This document shows positions 33,857-41,746 of a stretch of 64,000 nucleotides of DNA, piece by piece. Under the pieces are notes generated by a model. That model was not told the DNA's origin. It saw nothing but the letters and a program-made list of their open reading frames with translations, and ran no database searches. Position numbers and translations under genes: made by a program. The number at the start of each line of letters is the position of its first letter. Positions within the stretch are counted from its first letter, which is position 1. The DNA is from Shimia sediminis (lineage in GTDB: Bacteria > Pseudomonadota > Alphaproteobacteria > Rhodobacterales > Rhodobacteraceae), in contig NZ_RYZK01000002.1 in assembly GCF_003990645.1 (NCBI RefSeq), positions 620,001 to 684,000 of the forward strand, in the 5' to 3' direction.

Positions 33857-34725
33857 CAAGCAGCCTCTTTCTTGAGCTCTTTGAGTGCTTCCTCCAGATC
33901 CGCAAAATCCGGTCGACAGTGGGAAGGTGTGTTCTGCCGGCCAACTTCGATACAGATATTGGTCGCGTGATTGTGCAGGTTCGCGACAAGAACCTCTCGG
34001 ATAAGCTGATAGAAGTGGCTGTCTTCCTCAACCACGGCCTTAACCTTGGTCGCAAACGGACCAACAAGACCATAAGCAAGAAAAACCCCGAGGAATGTTC
34101 CAACAAGAGCACCGCCAATCATTTTACCAAGTATTTCAGGAGGTTGGTCGATTGAGCCCATTGTTTTGATCACCCCAAGCACGGCGGCAACGATTCCCAG
34201 CGCAGGCAACCCATCAGCAACCGTTTGCAACGCATGACTGGTATGGAGCGCATGGTGCAGGTTCGCTTCCATCCGTTTTTCAAGAACTTCTTCAACCTGA
34301 TGGGGATCATCATAGTTCATTGACGCGGACCGCATTGTGTCGGCTATGAGCGCAACAGCCTCACTGTCCCCTTGAATTTTTGGATACTTACCGAAGATCG
34401 AAGATTGGTCAGGTGCTTCTATATGCTCTTCGACGGCTACGGGGTTCTGCCGGGCCAATCGGATAAGCTCGAACAGCAGGCACAAAAGATCTCTGTAGTC
34501 TTCTGGCAGCCACTTGGGGCCTTTGAACACTTTGCCAATGTCTTTTGCTGTGTGTTTGACGATGGTCATGTCGTTGGCGATCAAAAAAGACCCAACCGCT
34601 GCACCACCAATCATGGCAAGCTCAAACGGCAGAGCCTTGAGGATGATCGCCAGCTTACCCCCCGCAGCCAGATAGCCCCCAAAAACCATCACAAAAATCG
34701 TGACGATGCCGATGAGTCCAATCAC
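33856..34725 (-). CDS. motA: Flagellar stator protein MotA
   Basis: A 289-residue four-helix inner-membrane stator subunit that forms the proton channel with MotB. Conserved stretches are GLIGIVTIFVMVFGGYLAAGG, ELAMIGGAAVGSFLIAND, and the C-terminal pair around the essential Pro (PPEILGKMIGGALVGTFLGVFLAYGLVGP). The start is a GTG at 34725 preceded by AGGAGA seven bases upstream; a GTG nine codons earlier would put hydrophilic residues before the first helix. motB is about 10 kb away, not adjacent. Confidence 0.94.
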   Translation of the reverse strand: MIGLIGIVTIFVMVFGGYLAAGGKLAIILKALPFELAMIGGAAVGSFLIANDMTIVKHTAKDIGKVFKGPKWLPEDYRDLLCLLFELIRLARQNPVAVEEHIEAPDQSSIFGKYPKIQGDSEAVALIADTMRSASMNYDDPHQVEEVLEKRMEANLHHALHTSHALQTVADGLPALGIVAAVLGVIKTMGSIDQPPEILGKMIGGALVGTFLGVFLAYGLVGPFATKVKAVVEEDSHFYQLIREVLVANLHNHATNICIEVGRQNTPSHCRPDFADLEEALKELKKEAA

Positions 34726-34794
34726 GATCTGTCTCCTGTCGTAGATTTCCACGACGAATATCGCAGCCAGTCCTTAAGTTTTTGTGAGCCGCGG

Positions 34795-35382
34795 CTATTC
34801 TTTCGGCGCGTTGGCATTTCGACCTGCCAGAACGACACTGACGGTATAGGCAACTTGTGGAGGAAGGCCTGCCATGACGCCGGCAGCGGCTTCGGGACTC
34901 ATGCGGCCCAGGAACCCTGCGGCAAATTCGGGGTCCATTTGCTCGAACAAGGCAGCAGCCTCTTTCGGTTTCATCGATTCATAAACATTTGTGAGCCTGC
35001 TGAGGTCATCCTCGGCAGCTGTCTCTGCGATGGAAATCAACGCGCGCAGTTCGTTTTCGGCGGCGGCCAACTCTTGCAAGCGGAGTTGGACTTCTTCGCC
35101 GGTTATCTCCAACGCCCTTGCCCGATCAATGATCTCCCGCTCGCGGGTCTCAATACGATCTTCGCGCTCTTTGAACACGGCCATCATGGCACGCAGGTCA
35201 GGCGCAGGCTCGCAAATCTGCTCAGACTCGGCCGTAGACAGGGTTTCTTGGCCGAAAGGGGTCTCTTTTGCAAGAACCTGACCCGCTTCACTTCCGATGC
35301 GCACAAGGGCAGATGCAATTAGGAAACCGGCCACAATCAGCAGGCTTCCGCGGATGGATCTCGGCCTCTTTTGTCGCGGCAT
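34795..35382 (-). CDS. MotE-family flagellar motor protein (MgtE-N-like)
   Basis: A 195-residue protein with an N-terminal membrane anchor or signal (SLLIVAGFLIASALVRIG), a long coiled coil (about 70-125) and a C-terminal MgtE_N-like helical repeat (YESMKPKEAAALFEQMDPEFAAGFLGRMSPEAAAGVMAGLP). This layout is that of MotE, a periplasmic chaperone for MotC in Sinorhizobium meliloti. A MotC gene of the rhizobial type is not seen, but the 735-residue periplasmic protein encoded after motA is a possible client. It overlaps the upstream gene by one base. Confidence 0.78.
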   Translation of the reverse strand: MPRQKRPRSIRGSLLIVAGFLIASALVRIGSEAGQVLAKETPFGQETLSTAESEQICEPAPDLRAMMAVFKEREDRIETREREIIDRARALEITGEEVQLRLQELAAAENELRALISIAETAAEDDLSRLTNVYESMKPKEAAALFEQMDPEFAAGFLGRMSPEAAAGVMAGLPPQVAYTVSVVLAGRNANAPKE

Positions 35383-35747
35383 CAGGCTGCTCCTGCCTCA
35401 TCTCGGGGATGGCGCACGAAAACAGTTTCATCAGTGGGAACCTGCCGCCGCGGCATCGGCTGATCCGGAATGTCATGCATGGATGCAACCAATAGCTCGA
35501 GCCGTTTGGCAACCGCTTCAGCACGGTTCGTAAGGTCCGTGAGCGTCTGCGCAGAGCTTCCCGCCGAGGTTTGAGCGATCTCCAGTGTTTTGGTCAGATC
35601 ATCAACTTGGGCGGACAGAACCGCAACTGCCCCTCCCATTCCGGATTCCAGATCGTTAAATCGGGCAAGGCGTCGCGCGAGAACAAAGCAATAGATTGCC
35701 GCCCCAATCGCACCGGCCACCAACAAGATGTCTGCAATCAACTCCAT
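35382..35747 (-). CDS. Small membrane-anchored coiled-coil protein, DUF6468-like
   Basis: A 121-residue protein with one N-terminal transmembrane helix (IADILLVAGAIGAAIYCFVLARRL) and a cytoplasmic coiled coil (VAVLSAQVDDLTKTLEIAQTSAG, TNRAEAVAKRLELLVASM), ending in an acidic and basic tail. Sequence pattern and position behind fliL recall the DUF6468 proteins of alphaproteobacterial flagellar loci. Function is unknown. The ATG at 35747 is chosen because it starts directly at the membrane helix. Confidence 0.65.
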   Translation of the reverse strand: MELIADILLVAGAIGAAIYCFVLARRLARFNDLESGMGGAVAVLSAQVDDLTKTLEIAQTSAGSSAQTLTDLTNRAEAVAKRLELLVASMHDIPDQPMPRRQVPTDETVFVRHPRDEAGAA

Positions 35748-35758
35748 TTCCGATCCCT

Positions 35759-36268
35759 TCACGTCAGAACGAATTCCATTATCAACAAATCGCGCACACG
35801 GTCGTGCCCCGTTACGATCTGTATCCGCCGCAAAAGCTGTGCCCGCAGGATGACAAGCGCCGAAGGTTTTTCCAGATCCGACGGTTCGACCGCTCGGAGG
35901 TACCCGTTGAGCACGTCAACGACACGCGGCACCAGAGTTTCAACCTCTCTCTGATAATCCGGATTCACTTCTAGCTGTGCGGAAAACCGAACCAGGCGGG
36001 CATTTGCGCCTTGTGGTAGCGAAACGATAATCGGATCGATCTTAACAAAGGCCGGGGTGTCATCCGGCATTGCCGAGATTTTCCCGTCTTCTGTTTGCTC
36101 TTTTGGCGACTCACTGGCGAAAATCAGCCCGGAGTATACGGCAAAAAAGCCGCCCCCGGCCCCAATCAGCGCAAGGGCCAGCCCCAGGATCAACGGAACT
36201 CGCGAGCGCCTCTTTGGGATGTCCTCTGACGTTTCGTTTTCACCCATGTTGATCTCATCCGGTTTCAC
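35759..36268 (-). CDS. fliL: Flagellar basal-body-associated protein FliL
   Basis: A 169-residue single-pass inner-membrane protein: charged cytoplasmic N-terminus, anchor (VPLILGLALALIGAGGGFFAVYSG), and a periplasmic FliL domain with FVKIDPIIVSLPQGANARLVRFSAQLEV and LRRIQIVTGHDRVRDLLIMEFVLT. FliL forms rings around the stator. A GTG start with GGAG five bases upstream is used; an ATG seven codons later is possible. It is the first gene of a ten-gene leftward unit, divergent from fliF with a CtrA-like box between. Confidence 0.92.
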   Translation of the reverse strand: MKPDEINMGENETSEDIPKRRSRVPLILGLALALIGAGGGFFAVYSGLIFASESPKEQTEDGKISAMPDDTPAFVKIDPIIVSLPQGANARLVRFSAQLEVNPDYQREVETLVPRVVDVLNGYLRAVEPSDLEKPSALVILRAQLLRRIQIVTGHDRVRDLLIMEFVLT

Positions 36269-36297
36269 ACTTGCTCCGCGAAATTAACCGACAGGGA

Positions 36298-36312
36298 CTA
36301 ACCGATTGTTAA
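36298..36312. promoter_or_regulatory. CtrA-like box between fliL and fliF
   Basis: CTAA-CCGATTG-TTAA matches the CtrA consensus TTAA-N7-TTAA with one mismatch and correct spacing. It lies 30 bases from fliL and 62 bases from fliF, so one site could serve both early flagellar units. Eleven bases (CGATTGTTAAG) are identical to the box near 61.2 kb. Confidence 0.55.
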
Positions 36313-36374
36313 GGCTGATAGACGAAAGATGAGTCCAACGCTCGGCAGAATGTCGAACGACCAGGAGGGCACGT

Positions 36375-37970
36375 GTGAAACAGCTTTTGGATCTTTGGGC
36401 ATCGCTTGAGCTCCGGCGCAAAGTGATTCTGATAACGGCCGCCCTAGCTGTCTTTGGGTCGGTTCTGGCCATGGCCAGGCTGGCGGCGACGCCCAGCATG
36501 TCGTTGCTCTATAGCGGCCTTGAAAACGGGCAAGCCGGAGAAGTCGTCCGGGCACTCGAACAAAAAGGCGTTGTATATGAGGTCCGCGGTGGGGCGATTT
36601 ACGTCGAACACTCCTCTCGAGACGAATTGCGTATGACTTTGGCCAGCGAAGGTCTGCCCGCCAACACGACGCGAGGATACGAGCTGCTGGATTCCTTGTC
36701 GGGATTTGGAACCACCTCGCAGATGTTTGACGCGGCCTATTGGCGCGCAAAAGAGGGCGAGCTGGCCCGCACAATTGTGGGAAGCAGAAACATTTTGTCC
36801 GCACGGGTTCATATTGCTCAGACCAGCAGCAATCCCTTTCTACCAACGGGCCAAGCCACGGCTTCAGTCACTGTAACGTCAATGGTGGGCACGGTTTCGG
36901 GTGCTCAGGCGCGTGCATTTCGATACCTTGTGGCCTCGGCCGTCGCGGGAATGTCTCCGGATGATGTGACCGTCATAGACGGAACATCTGGTCTGGTTGG
37001 TGCAGGCGAAGACCCCAATGCCAGTTCGACCGCCTCTGATCGCAGTACGGAGTTGCGTGAAAGTGTTACGCGACTACTCGAGGCTCGTGTCGGGCGCGGA
37101 AACGCGGTTGTTGAACTGACGATTGAGCCGGTCACAGAAAGTGAATCCATCGTCGAACGCGTGTTTGACCCAAAGGGGCGCGTCGCGATCAGCACCGACA
37201 CAGAGGAACGCAGCACAAGCTCGCGCGGAACGGGCGGCAGCGTAACCGTGGCATCGAACCTACCCGACGGCGAAGCCAATGCAGGTGCCGATTCTTCAAA
37301 CGAAGACAGCGAAACCCGCGAAAGGGTGAATTACGAAGTTTCGGAAACCCAGAGGGAAATTACCCGCGAACCCGGGGCAATCAAGAGAATTACCGTGGCC
37401 GTTCTGGTTAACGCGACTCAAACTGTTGGACCTGAAGGGACTTCGGAGACGCAGCCAAGGGCAGAAGACGAGCTTGCCGAGCTGCGCGAGCTTGTACAGT
37501 CAGCCATCGGTTTCAGCTCCGATAGAGGAGATGTGGTAACGCTCAAATCGATGCCGTTTGAAGCCATCAATCCCGCTGGAACAGCCTTTGCGCCGTCGTT
37601 TTGGTCGAATCTCAGCCTCAATCTGATGTCCCTCCTGCAGCTTGGCGTTTTGGCCGTGGTCGCTATTGTTCTTGGACTTTTTGTCGTCAAGCCATTGCTT
37701 CTACGCCCTCCGACTTTACCCTCGGCTGCGCAGATCTCGCGGGCGGGTCTGGCAGCCGACCCACCCACGATTCCGATTGATGGTGAAATCGATCCAGAGA
37801 CGCCTTTGCTCAATCAGGACAACACAGTTACCGCCTTGCCAGTTGATCCTTCAAACACGCCGGATCTTACGGATCCCGTAGACCGTCTTCGGGCGTTGAT
37901 TATCGAACGTCAGGACGAAACGGTCGATATCCTGCGCAGCTGGCTGGAAGATCGAAAGGAGGCGACCTGA
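36375..37970 (+). CDS. fliF: MS-ring protein FliF
   Basis: A 531-residue inner-membrane ring protein. It has two transmembrane helices (about 19-37 and near 415-435) flanking a large periplasmic part with PSMSLLYSGLENGQAGEVVRALEQKGVVYEV. The C-terminal tail DPVDRLRALIIERQDETVDILRSWLED is the FliG-binding segment. GTG start with AGGAGG six bases upstream. First gene of fliF-fliH-fliN-fliP; the usual fliG neighbour is missing. Confidence 0.96.
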   Translation: MKQLLDLWASLELRRKVILITAALAVFGSVLAMARLAATPSMSLLYSGLENGQAGEVVRALEQKGVVYEVRGGAIYVEHSSRDELRMTLASEGLPANTTRGYELLDSLSGFGTTSQMFDAAYWRAKEGELARTIVGSRNILSARVHIAQTSSNPFLPTGQATASVTVTSMVGTVSGAQARAFRYLVASAVAGMSPDDVTVIDGTSGLVGAGEDPNASSTASDRSTELRESVTRLLEARVGRGNAVVELTIEPVTESESIVERVFDPKGRVAISTDTEERSTSSRGTGGSVTVASNLPDGEANAGADSSNEDSETRERVNYEVSETQREITREPGAIKRITVAVLVNATQTVGPEGTSETQPRAEDELAELRELVQSAIGFSSDRGDVVTLKSMPFEAINPAGTAFAPSFWSNLSLNLMSLLQLGVLAVVAIVLGLFVVKPLLLRPPTLPSAAQISRAGLAADPPTIPIDGEIDPETPLLNQDNTVTALPVDPSNTPDLTDPVDRLRALIIERQDETVDILRSWLEDRKEAT

Positions 37971-38560
37971 TGTCGATTCATCACTTGTTGGAAGACTTTG
38001 CGCCGGTGCTGGAAGCACAAAATGAAACTCCGGCGGAAGCGCAAAGCAGAGACATGCTTGAAGCATTCGAGCAGGGGTACAAGGCCGGATGGGAGGACGC
38101 TATTCGCGCCAAAACCGACGAACTGACAAGCGTTTCGTCGGATCTTGCGCGCAATCTTCAGGACATGTCTTTTACCTTTCACGAAGCGCGTGCGGCAATG
38201 TTGGCAGACATCGCACCCATTCTGGAACAAATCGTCACCAAGGCGATCCCACCGCTGGCTCATGAGGCGCTTGGGCTACAGATTGTCGAGCAGCTTACTG
38301 AGCTTGCAAATGAACAAGACCCCGCAGACGTCGAGATACGCGTCTCTCCAGGTGATGAGCCGGCTGTGCAAGCCTTGCTGCCCGAGTACCTGACATTTCC
38401 CGTTACTGTTCTTGCAGATTCACAAGTGGCCAAGGGCCAATGCCAAATAAGGTTTGGTGTTATTGAGCGCCAAATCGATGTTGAAGACGTCGTCCAAAAC
38501 CTGTCTCAGGCGCTGGCCGGGTTCGTTCATCAATCCCAAAGAGAGGTGGTCAATGGCTGA
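37970..38560 (+). CDS. fliH: Flagellar export ATPase regulator FliH
   Basis: A 196-residue cytoplasmic stator of the FliI ATPase. The N-terminus has EAFEQGYKAGWEDAIRAKTDEL, a helical GxxxG-like region, and the C-terminal half has DIAPILEQIVTKAIPPLAHEALG and VEIRVSPGDEPAVQALLP as in FliH. Position beside fliF and fliN supports the call. It starts in the fliF stop (TGATG) and overlaps fliN by eight bases. Confidence 0.8.
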   Translation: MSIHHLLEDFAPVLEAQNETPAEAQSRDMLEAFEQGYKAGWEDAIRAKTDELTSVSSDLARNLQDMSFTFHEARAAMLADIAPILEQIVTKAIPPLAHEALGLQIVEQLTELANEQDPADVEIRVSPGDEPAVQALLPEYLTFPVTVLADSQVAKGQCQIRFGVIERQIDVEDVVQNLSQALAGFVHQSQREVVNG

Positions 38561-38831
38561 GTCCGAAACCCCAACCCGAGATAACCCATTCACCAACGTG
38601 CCCATTGAAGTCATCGTATCAGTAGGCCGCGCCCGACCGCTGATCGGAGAGCTTCTGGAGCTTGGTGAAAACGCAATTCTCTCGCTTGATAAAAAGGTCG
38701 ACGATCCGGTTGAGCTGTATGTCGGCGATCGTCTGATTGCACGTGGCGAACTCGAAGAACTTGGTGAGAGCAAAAACGGTCAACTGGCTGTTCGACTGAC
38801 CGAAATCGCCGAATTTCCCAGCGGATTGTAA
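38553..38831 (+). CDS. fliN: Flagellar motor switch protein FliN
   Basis: A 92-residue C-ring protein consisting of little more than the SpoA domain (VPIEVIVSVGRARPLIGELLELGENAILSLDKKVDDPVELYVGDRLIARGELEEL). The start MAESETPT lies inside the end of fliH. It is shorter than enteric FliN. No fliM or fliG gene is found in the window, so the other switch proteins must be encoded elsewhere. Confidence 0.93.
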   Translation: MAESETPTRDNPFTNVPIEVIVSVGRARPLIGELLELGENAILSLDKKVDDPVELYVGDRLIARGELEELGESKNGQLAVRLTEIAEFPSGL

Positions 38832-39568
38832 TGTCACGCCTATGGACGATACTTGGGGTGGCGCTGATATGCTTTGCCCTGCCCAACACAGGGTTCGCTC
38901 AGGAAATGTCACTTTCTCTGGGCGATGGAGAAAATTCCCTGACCGCACGGGGTATCCAGCTTTTTGTGCTGATTACTTTGCTCAGCCTGGCACCTGGTCT
39001 GGCGATCATGATCACGTGTTTCCCTTTCATCGTTACGGTTCTGTCCATTTTGCGGCAGGCGATTGGGCTTCAACAATCACCCCCAAACCTGCTGATTGTT
39101 AGCCTTGCTCTGTTTCTCAGCTACTTTGTCATGGAGCCTGTTTTTACGACCGCTTGGGAAAACGGAATCTCCCCTCTCTTGAATGAAACGTTGACCGTGG
39201 AAGAGGCTTTCCCACGCACTTTAGAGCCTTTCCGCGTATTTATGACGTCTCGCGTAGATCCCGACACATTCCATTCGATGGCCGCGCTTCGCCCGGAAGG
39301 GGCTGTATCCCACATCAGCCCAGAGGCTCCCCTGTCCGTGCTTATTCCCAGCTTTCTTCTTTCGGAGATTGCCCGTGCGTTTCAGATCGGGTTCCTGGTG
39401 TTTCTGCCTTTCTTGATCATTGATCTGGTTGTGGCCGCCATACTGATGTCGATGGGTATGATGATGGTACCTCCGGCAATTGTATCACTGCCCTTCAAGC
39501 TGGCCTTTTTTGTCATTGCTGATGGCTGGAGCTTGATCGCAGGAAGTCTGGTCAGAGGTTACTTTTAG
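38831..39568 (+). CDS. fliP: Flagellar export gate protein FliP
   Basis: A 245-residue protein with a cleavable signal peptide ending near FAQEMS, as is usual for FliP, then four transmembrane helices. Diagnostic segments are LAPGLAIMITCFPFIVTVLSILRQAIGLQQSPPN, SFLLSEIARAFQIGFLVFLPFLIIDLVVAAILMSMGMMMVPP. It forms the core of the FliPQR gate. It ends the rightward fliF unit and converges on flgI. Confidence 0.96.
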   Translation: MSRLWTILGVALICFALPNTGFAQEMSLSLGDGENSLTARGIQLFVLITLLSLAPGLAIMITCFPFIVTVLSILRQAIGLQQSPPNLLIVSLALFLSYFVMEPVFTTAWENGISPLLNETLTVEEAFPRTLEPFRVFMTSRVDPDTFHSMAALRPEGAVSHISPEAPLSVLIPSFLLSEIARAFQIGFLVFLPFLIIDLVVAAILMSMGMMMVPPAIVSLPFKLAFFVIADGWSLIAGSLVRGYF

Positions 39569-39641
39569 AGAGATTTGTTACACTAAAGTACACGGGTTCT
39601 GCTTGCAAAGTGATGCTGTCCAACCCGGGACCGCCGCAGTT

Positions 39642-40745
39642 TCATCGCACAACAAACTCTGCATGCAATGCACCAGCCGCTTTGATGCTTTTGAGAATAT
39701 CGATCATGTCGCGGGGCGACACGCCCAGCGCATTCAAACCTGCGATGACCTCACTCAATGACGTGCCGCCTGCGACCTCAGCGAGGCCCGTTCCCTCATC
39801 TTCTTCAATTTCAGCATTCGTGCGCGGAACCACGACAGTCCGCCCATCTGCAAATGGGTTCGGTTGAATAGCCAGCGGCGTTTCATCTATCCGAAGCGTC
39901 AAACTACCCTGAGACACTGCAACCCGCGAAATGCGAACATCTTCCCCCATCACGATTGTCCCAGACCGTTGATCCACGACGACTCGCGCGCGGCGCTCAG
40001 GCTGGATCTGAATGTTCTCAAGTTGGCCAATCGCATGTGCTGCAGACGGTGCCTGAGTTGAGGCTATGTCAAGCTCGACAGTACCTGCATCCATCATCAG
40101 CGCAACGCGCCTGCCAAAGTTCTTGTTGATCGCCTGTTCGATCCGGGCTGCCGTCGTGAAATCAGGCTCTCGAAGCGCAATCCTGAGGCGTTTCAAAGTA
40201 CGAAAGTCGAAATCGACCTCTCTTTCCACACGGGCCCCCGAAGGGATAACGCCAGCAGTTGGCACCCCTTCTGTCACCGAAGAAGCATCACCTTCGGCCA
40301 CCGCACCACCAGCAATGATCGTTCCCTGTGCCACGGCATAGATATCTCCGTCAGCAGCGTTGAGGGGAGTCATTACCAAGGTGCCGCCCAAAAGGCTCTT
40401 TGCGTCCCCAATGGCCGAAACGGTTACGTCAATGCGCCCACCGACCCTGGAGAATGGCGGGAGCTCTGCCGTCACCAAAACAGCTGCAACATTTTTTGGC
40501 CGAAACTGTTCACCAGAAACATTCACGCCCAGGCGCTCGAGAATGTTTGACATGATCTCTTCGGTAAATGGCGCGTTTCTCAGACCGTCCCCAGTGCCAT
40601 TCAAACCCACGATGAGGCCATACCCAACAAGATCATTGCCTCGTACACCGTCAAACTCCACGAGATCCTTGATCCGGACCTGGTTGGCTGAAACGTGGCT
40701 GGCAAAAACCAGAAAGATTAGACTGATTGTTAGTTTTCTGAGCAT
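39642..40745 (-). CDS. flgI: P-ring protein FlgI
   Basis: A 367-residue periplasmic protein with a signal peptide (LTISLIFLVFASHVSA) that polymerises into the flagellar P ring around the rod. Typical stretches are RIKDLVEFDGVRGNDLVGYGLIVGLNGTGDG, MTPLNAADGDIYAVAQG and the C-terminal LSEVIAGLNALGVSPRDMIDILKSIKAAGALHAE. Last gene of flgE-flgK-flgL-flgI. Confidence 0.96.
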   Translation of the reverse strand: MLRKLTISLIFLVFASHVSANQVRIKDLVEFDGVRGNDLVGYGLIVGLNGTGDGLRNAPFTEEIMSNILERLGVNVSGEQFRPKNVAAVLVTAELPPFSRVGGRIDVTVSAIGDAKSLLGGTLVMTPLNAADGDIYAVAQGTIIAGGAVAEGDASSVTEGVPTAGVIPSGARVEREVDFDFRTLKRLRIALREPDFTTAARIEQAINKNFGRRVALMMDAGTVELDIASTQAPSAAHAIGQLENIQIQPERRARVVVDQRSGTIVMGEDVRISRVAVSQGSLTLRIDETPLAIQPNPFADGRTVVVPRTNAEIEEDEGTGLAEVAGGTSLSEVIAGLNALGVSPRDMIDILKSIKAAGALHAEFVVR

Positions 40746-40749
40746 AAAA

Positions 40750-41745
40750 TCACCTGAGGAAGGACGTCAAAGACAACCCGGACAGGCGCGCAGTGACAGT
40801 GTAAAGGGCTTCGAGTTGTAGGCGTGTGCTCTCAAGGGCGGTTGCAGTCTCAAAAGGGTCGCTGGAGATGATTTCCGAATGGGCAATTTCCAGTGCAGAT
40901 TTTTGGGCAAGGTTTTTTGCCTCCGCGGCTTCGATCCGCTCCTGAACTACGCCCAAATCAGCCCGGAGCCCGGTCACTGCGTCTTGCGCGGCCATTAACC
41001 CTTCACCCGCAGAATTCAGCAGCTCTCGAGACTGGGTTTCATTTAACCCGGGGATTTCTGTCGCCATGGCTGCAATCGCCGTTTCGGCCAACAAATCTAC
41101 GATCGCGCTGGACCCGGCGTTCAGGTCCGAGCTCACCAAAACCCCTTCAGAAACCTGGGAATCAATCGAAGCATTGTTGCCAAGGTAGCCATCGCTTTCG
41201 AACCCTGCCCCCCCAAACCACATTTCAATGGCATCACGGGCCTGTTGCGCGGTGGCCGCGCCGGCAACCTCCGCTTGCAGGTGAGTCAAAATGTCGTCCG
41301 CCGGCGCCAACGCCGGCCTGTCAGTCGCTGTTCCGGCAAACAGGCTCTTGTTGTTGATCGATGTGTTCATTGACGAAACAAGGTCTTGAAATGCGGCCTT
41401 GGCTTTTGAAGTCAGTGAAGGAAGCGTTTGTTGAGTGGCGCTGACCGACAACAAAAGGTCGGACGCCAGGGATTGTGAGTTTTCTTGCACTTTTTCCAGA
41501 GTGGATTGACGTGCTTCCGAGAACAAAGCCGCCTCGGCCGTACCTTGGGCGAAACCTGCAAGCAACCTCTCCGAACGGGCAATGTCACCCAGCAGAGAGT
41601 ATCCGCCTGTTACCGGATGGGCGACATCGGCTTTGCGCCCGCTGGCGAGCTCATCGGTCAGACGATCAAGCTGAGCATTCAGTGTCGTATGTTGACGGCT
41701 AAGCGCGAGATGCCGTGCCAGATCACCAATTCCGGAAAATGTCAT
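40750..41745 (-). CDS. flgL: Hook-filament junction protein FlgL
   Basis: A 331-residue flagellin-like junction protein (HAP3). The N-terminal LALSRQHTTLNAQLDRLTDELASGRKAD and the C-terminal EIAHSEIISSDPFETATALESTRLQLEALYTVTARLSGLSLTSFL show the flagellin-type coiled-coil ends. MTFSGIGD is taken as the start, one base after the flgK stop. Its order behind flgK is conserved. Confidence 0.9.
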   Translation of the reverse strand: MTFSGIGDLARHLALSRQHTTLNAQLDRLTDELASGRKADVAHPVTGGYSLLGDIARSERLLAGFAQGTAEAALFSEARQSTLEKVQENSQSLASDLLLSVSATQQTLPSLTSKAKAAFQDLVSSMNTSINNKSLFAGTATDRPALAPADDILTHLQAEVAGAATAQQARDAIEMWFGGAGFESDGYLGNNASIDSQVSEGVLVSSDLNAGSSAIVDLLAETAIAAMATEIPGLNETQSRELLNSAGEGLMAAQDAVTGLRADLGVVQERIEAAEAKNLAQKSALEIAHSEIISSDPFETATALESTRLQLEALYTVTARLSGLSLTSFLR

Positions 41746-41746
41746 G

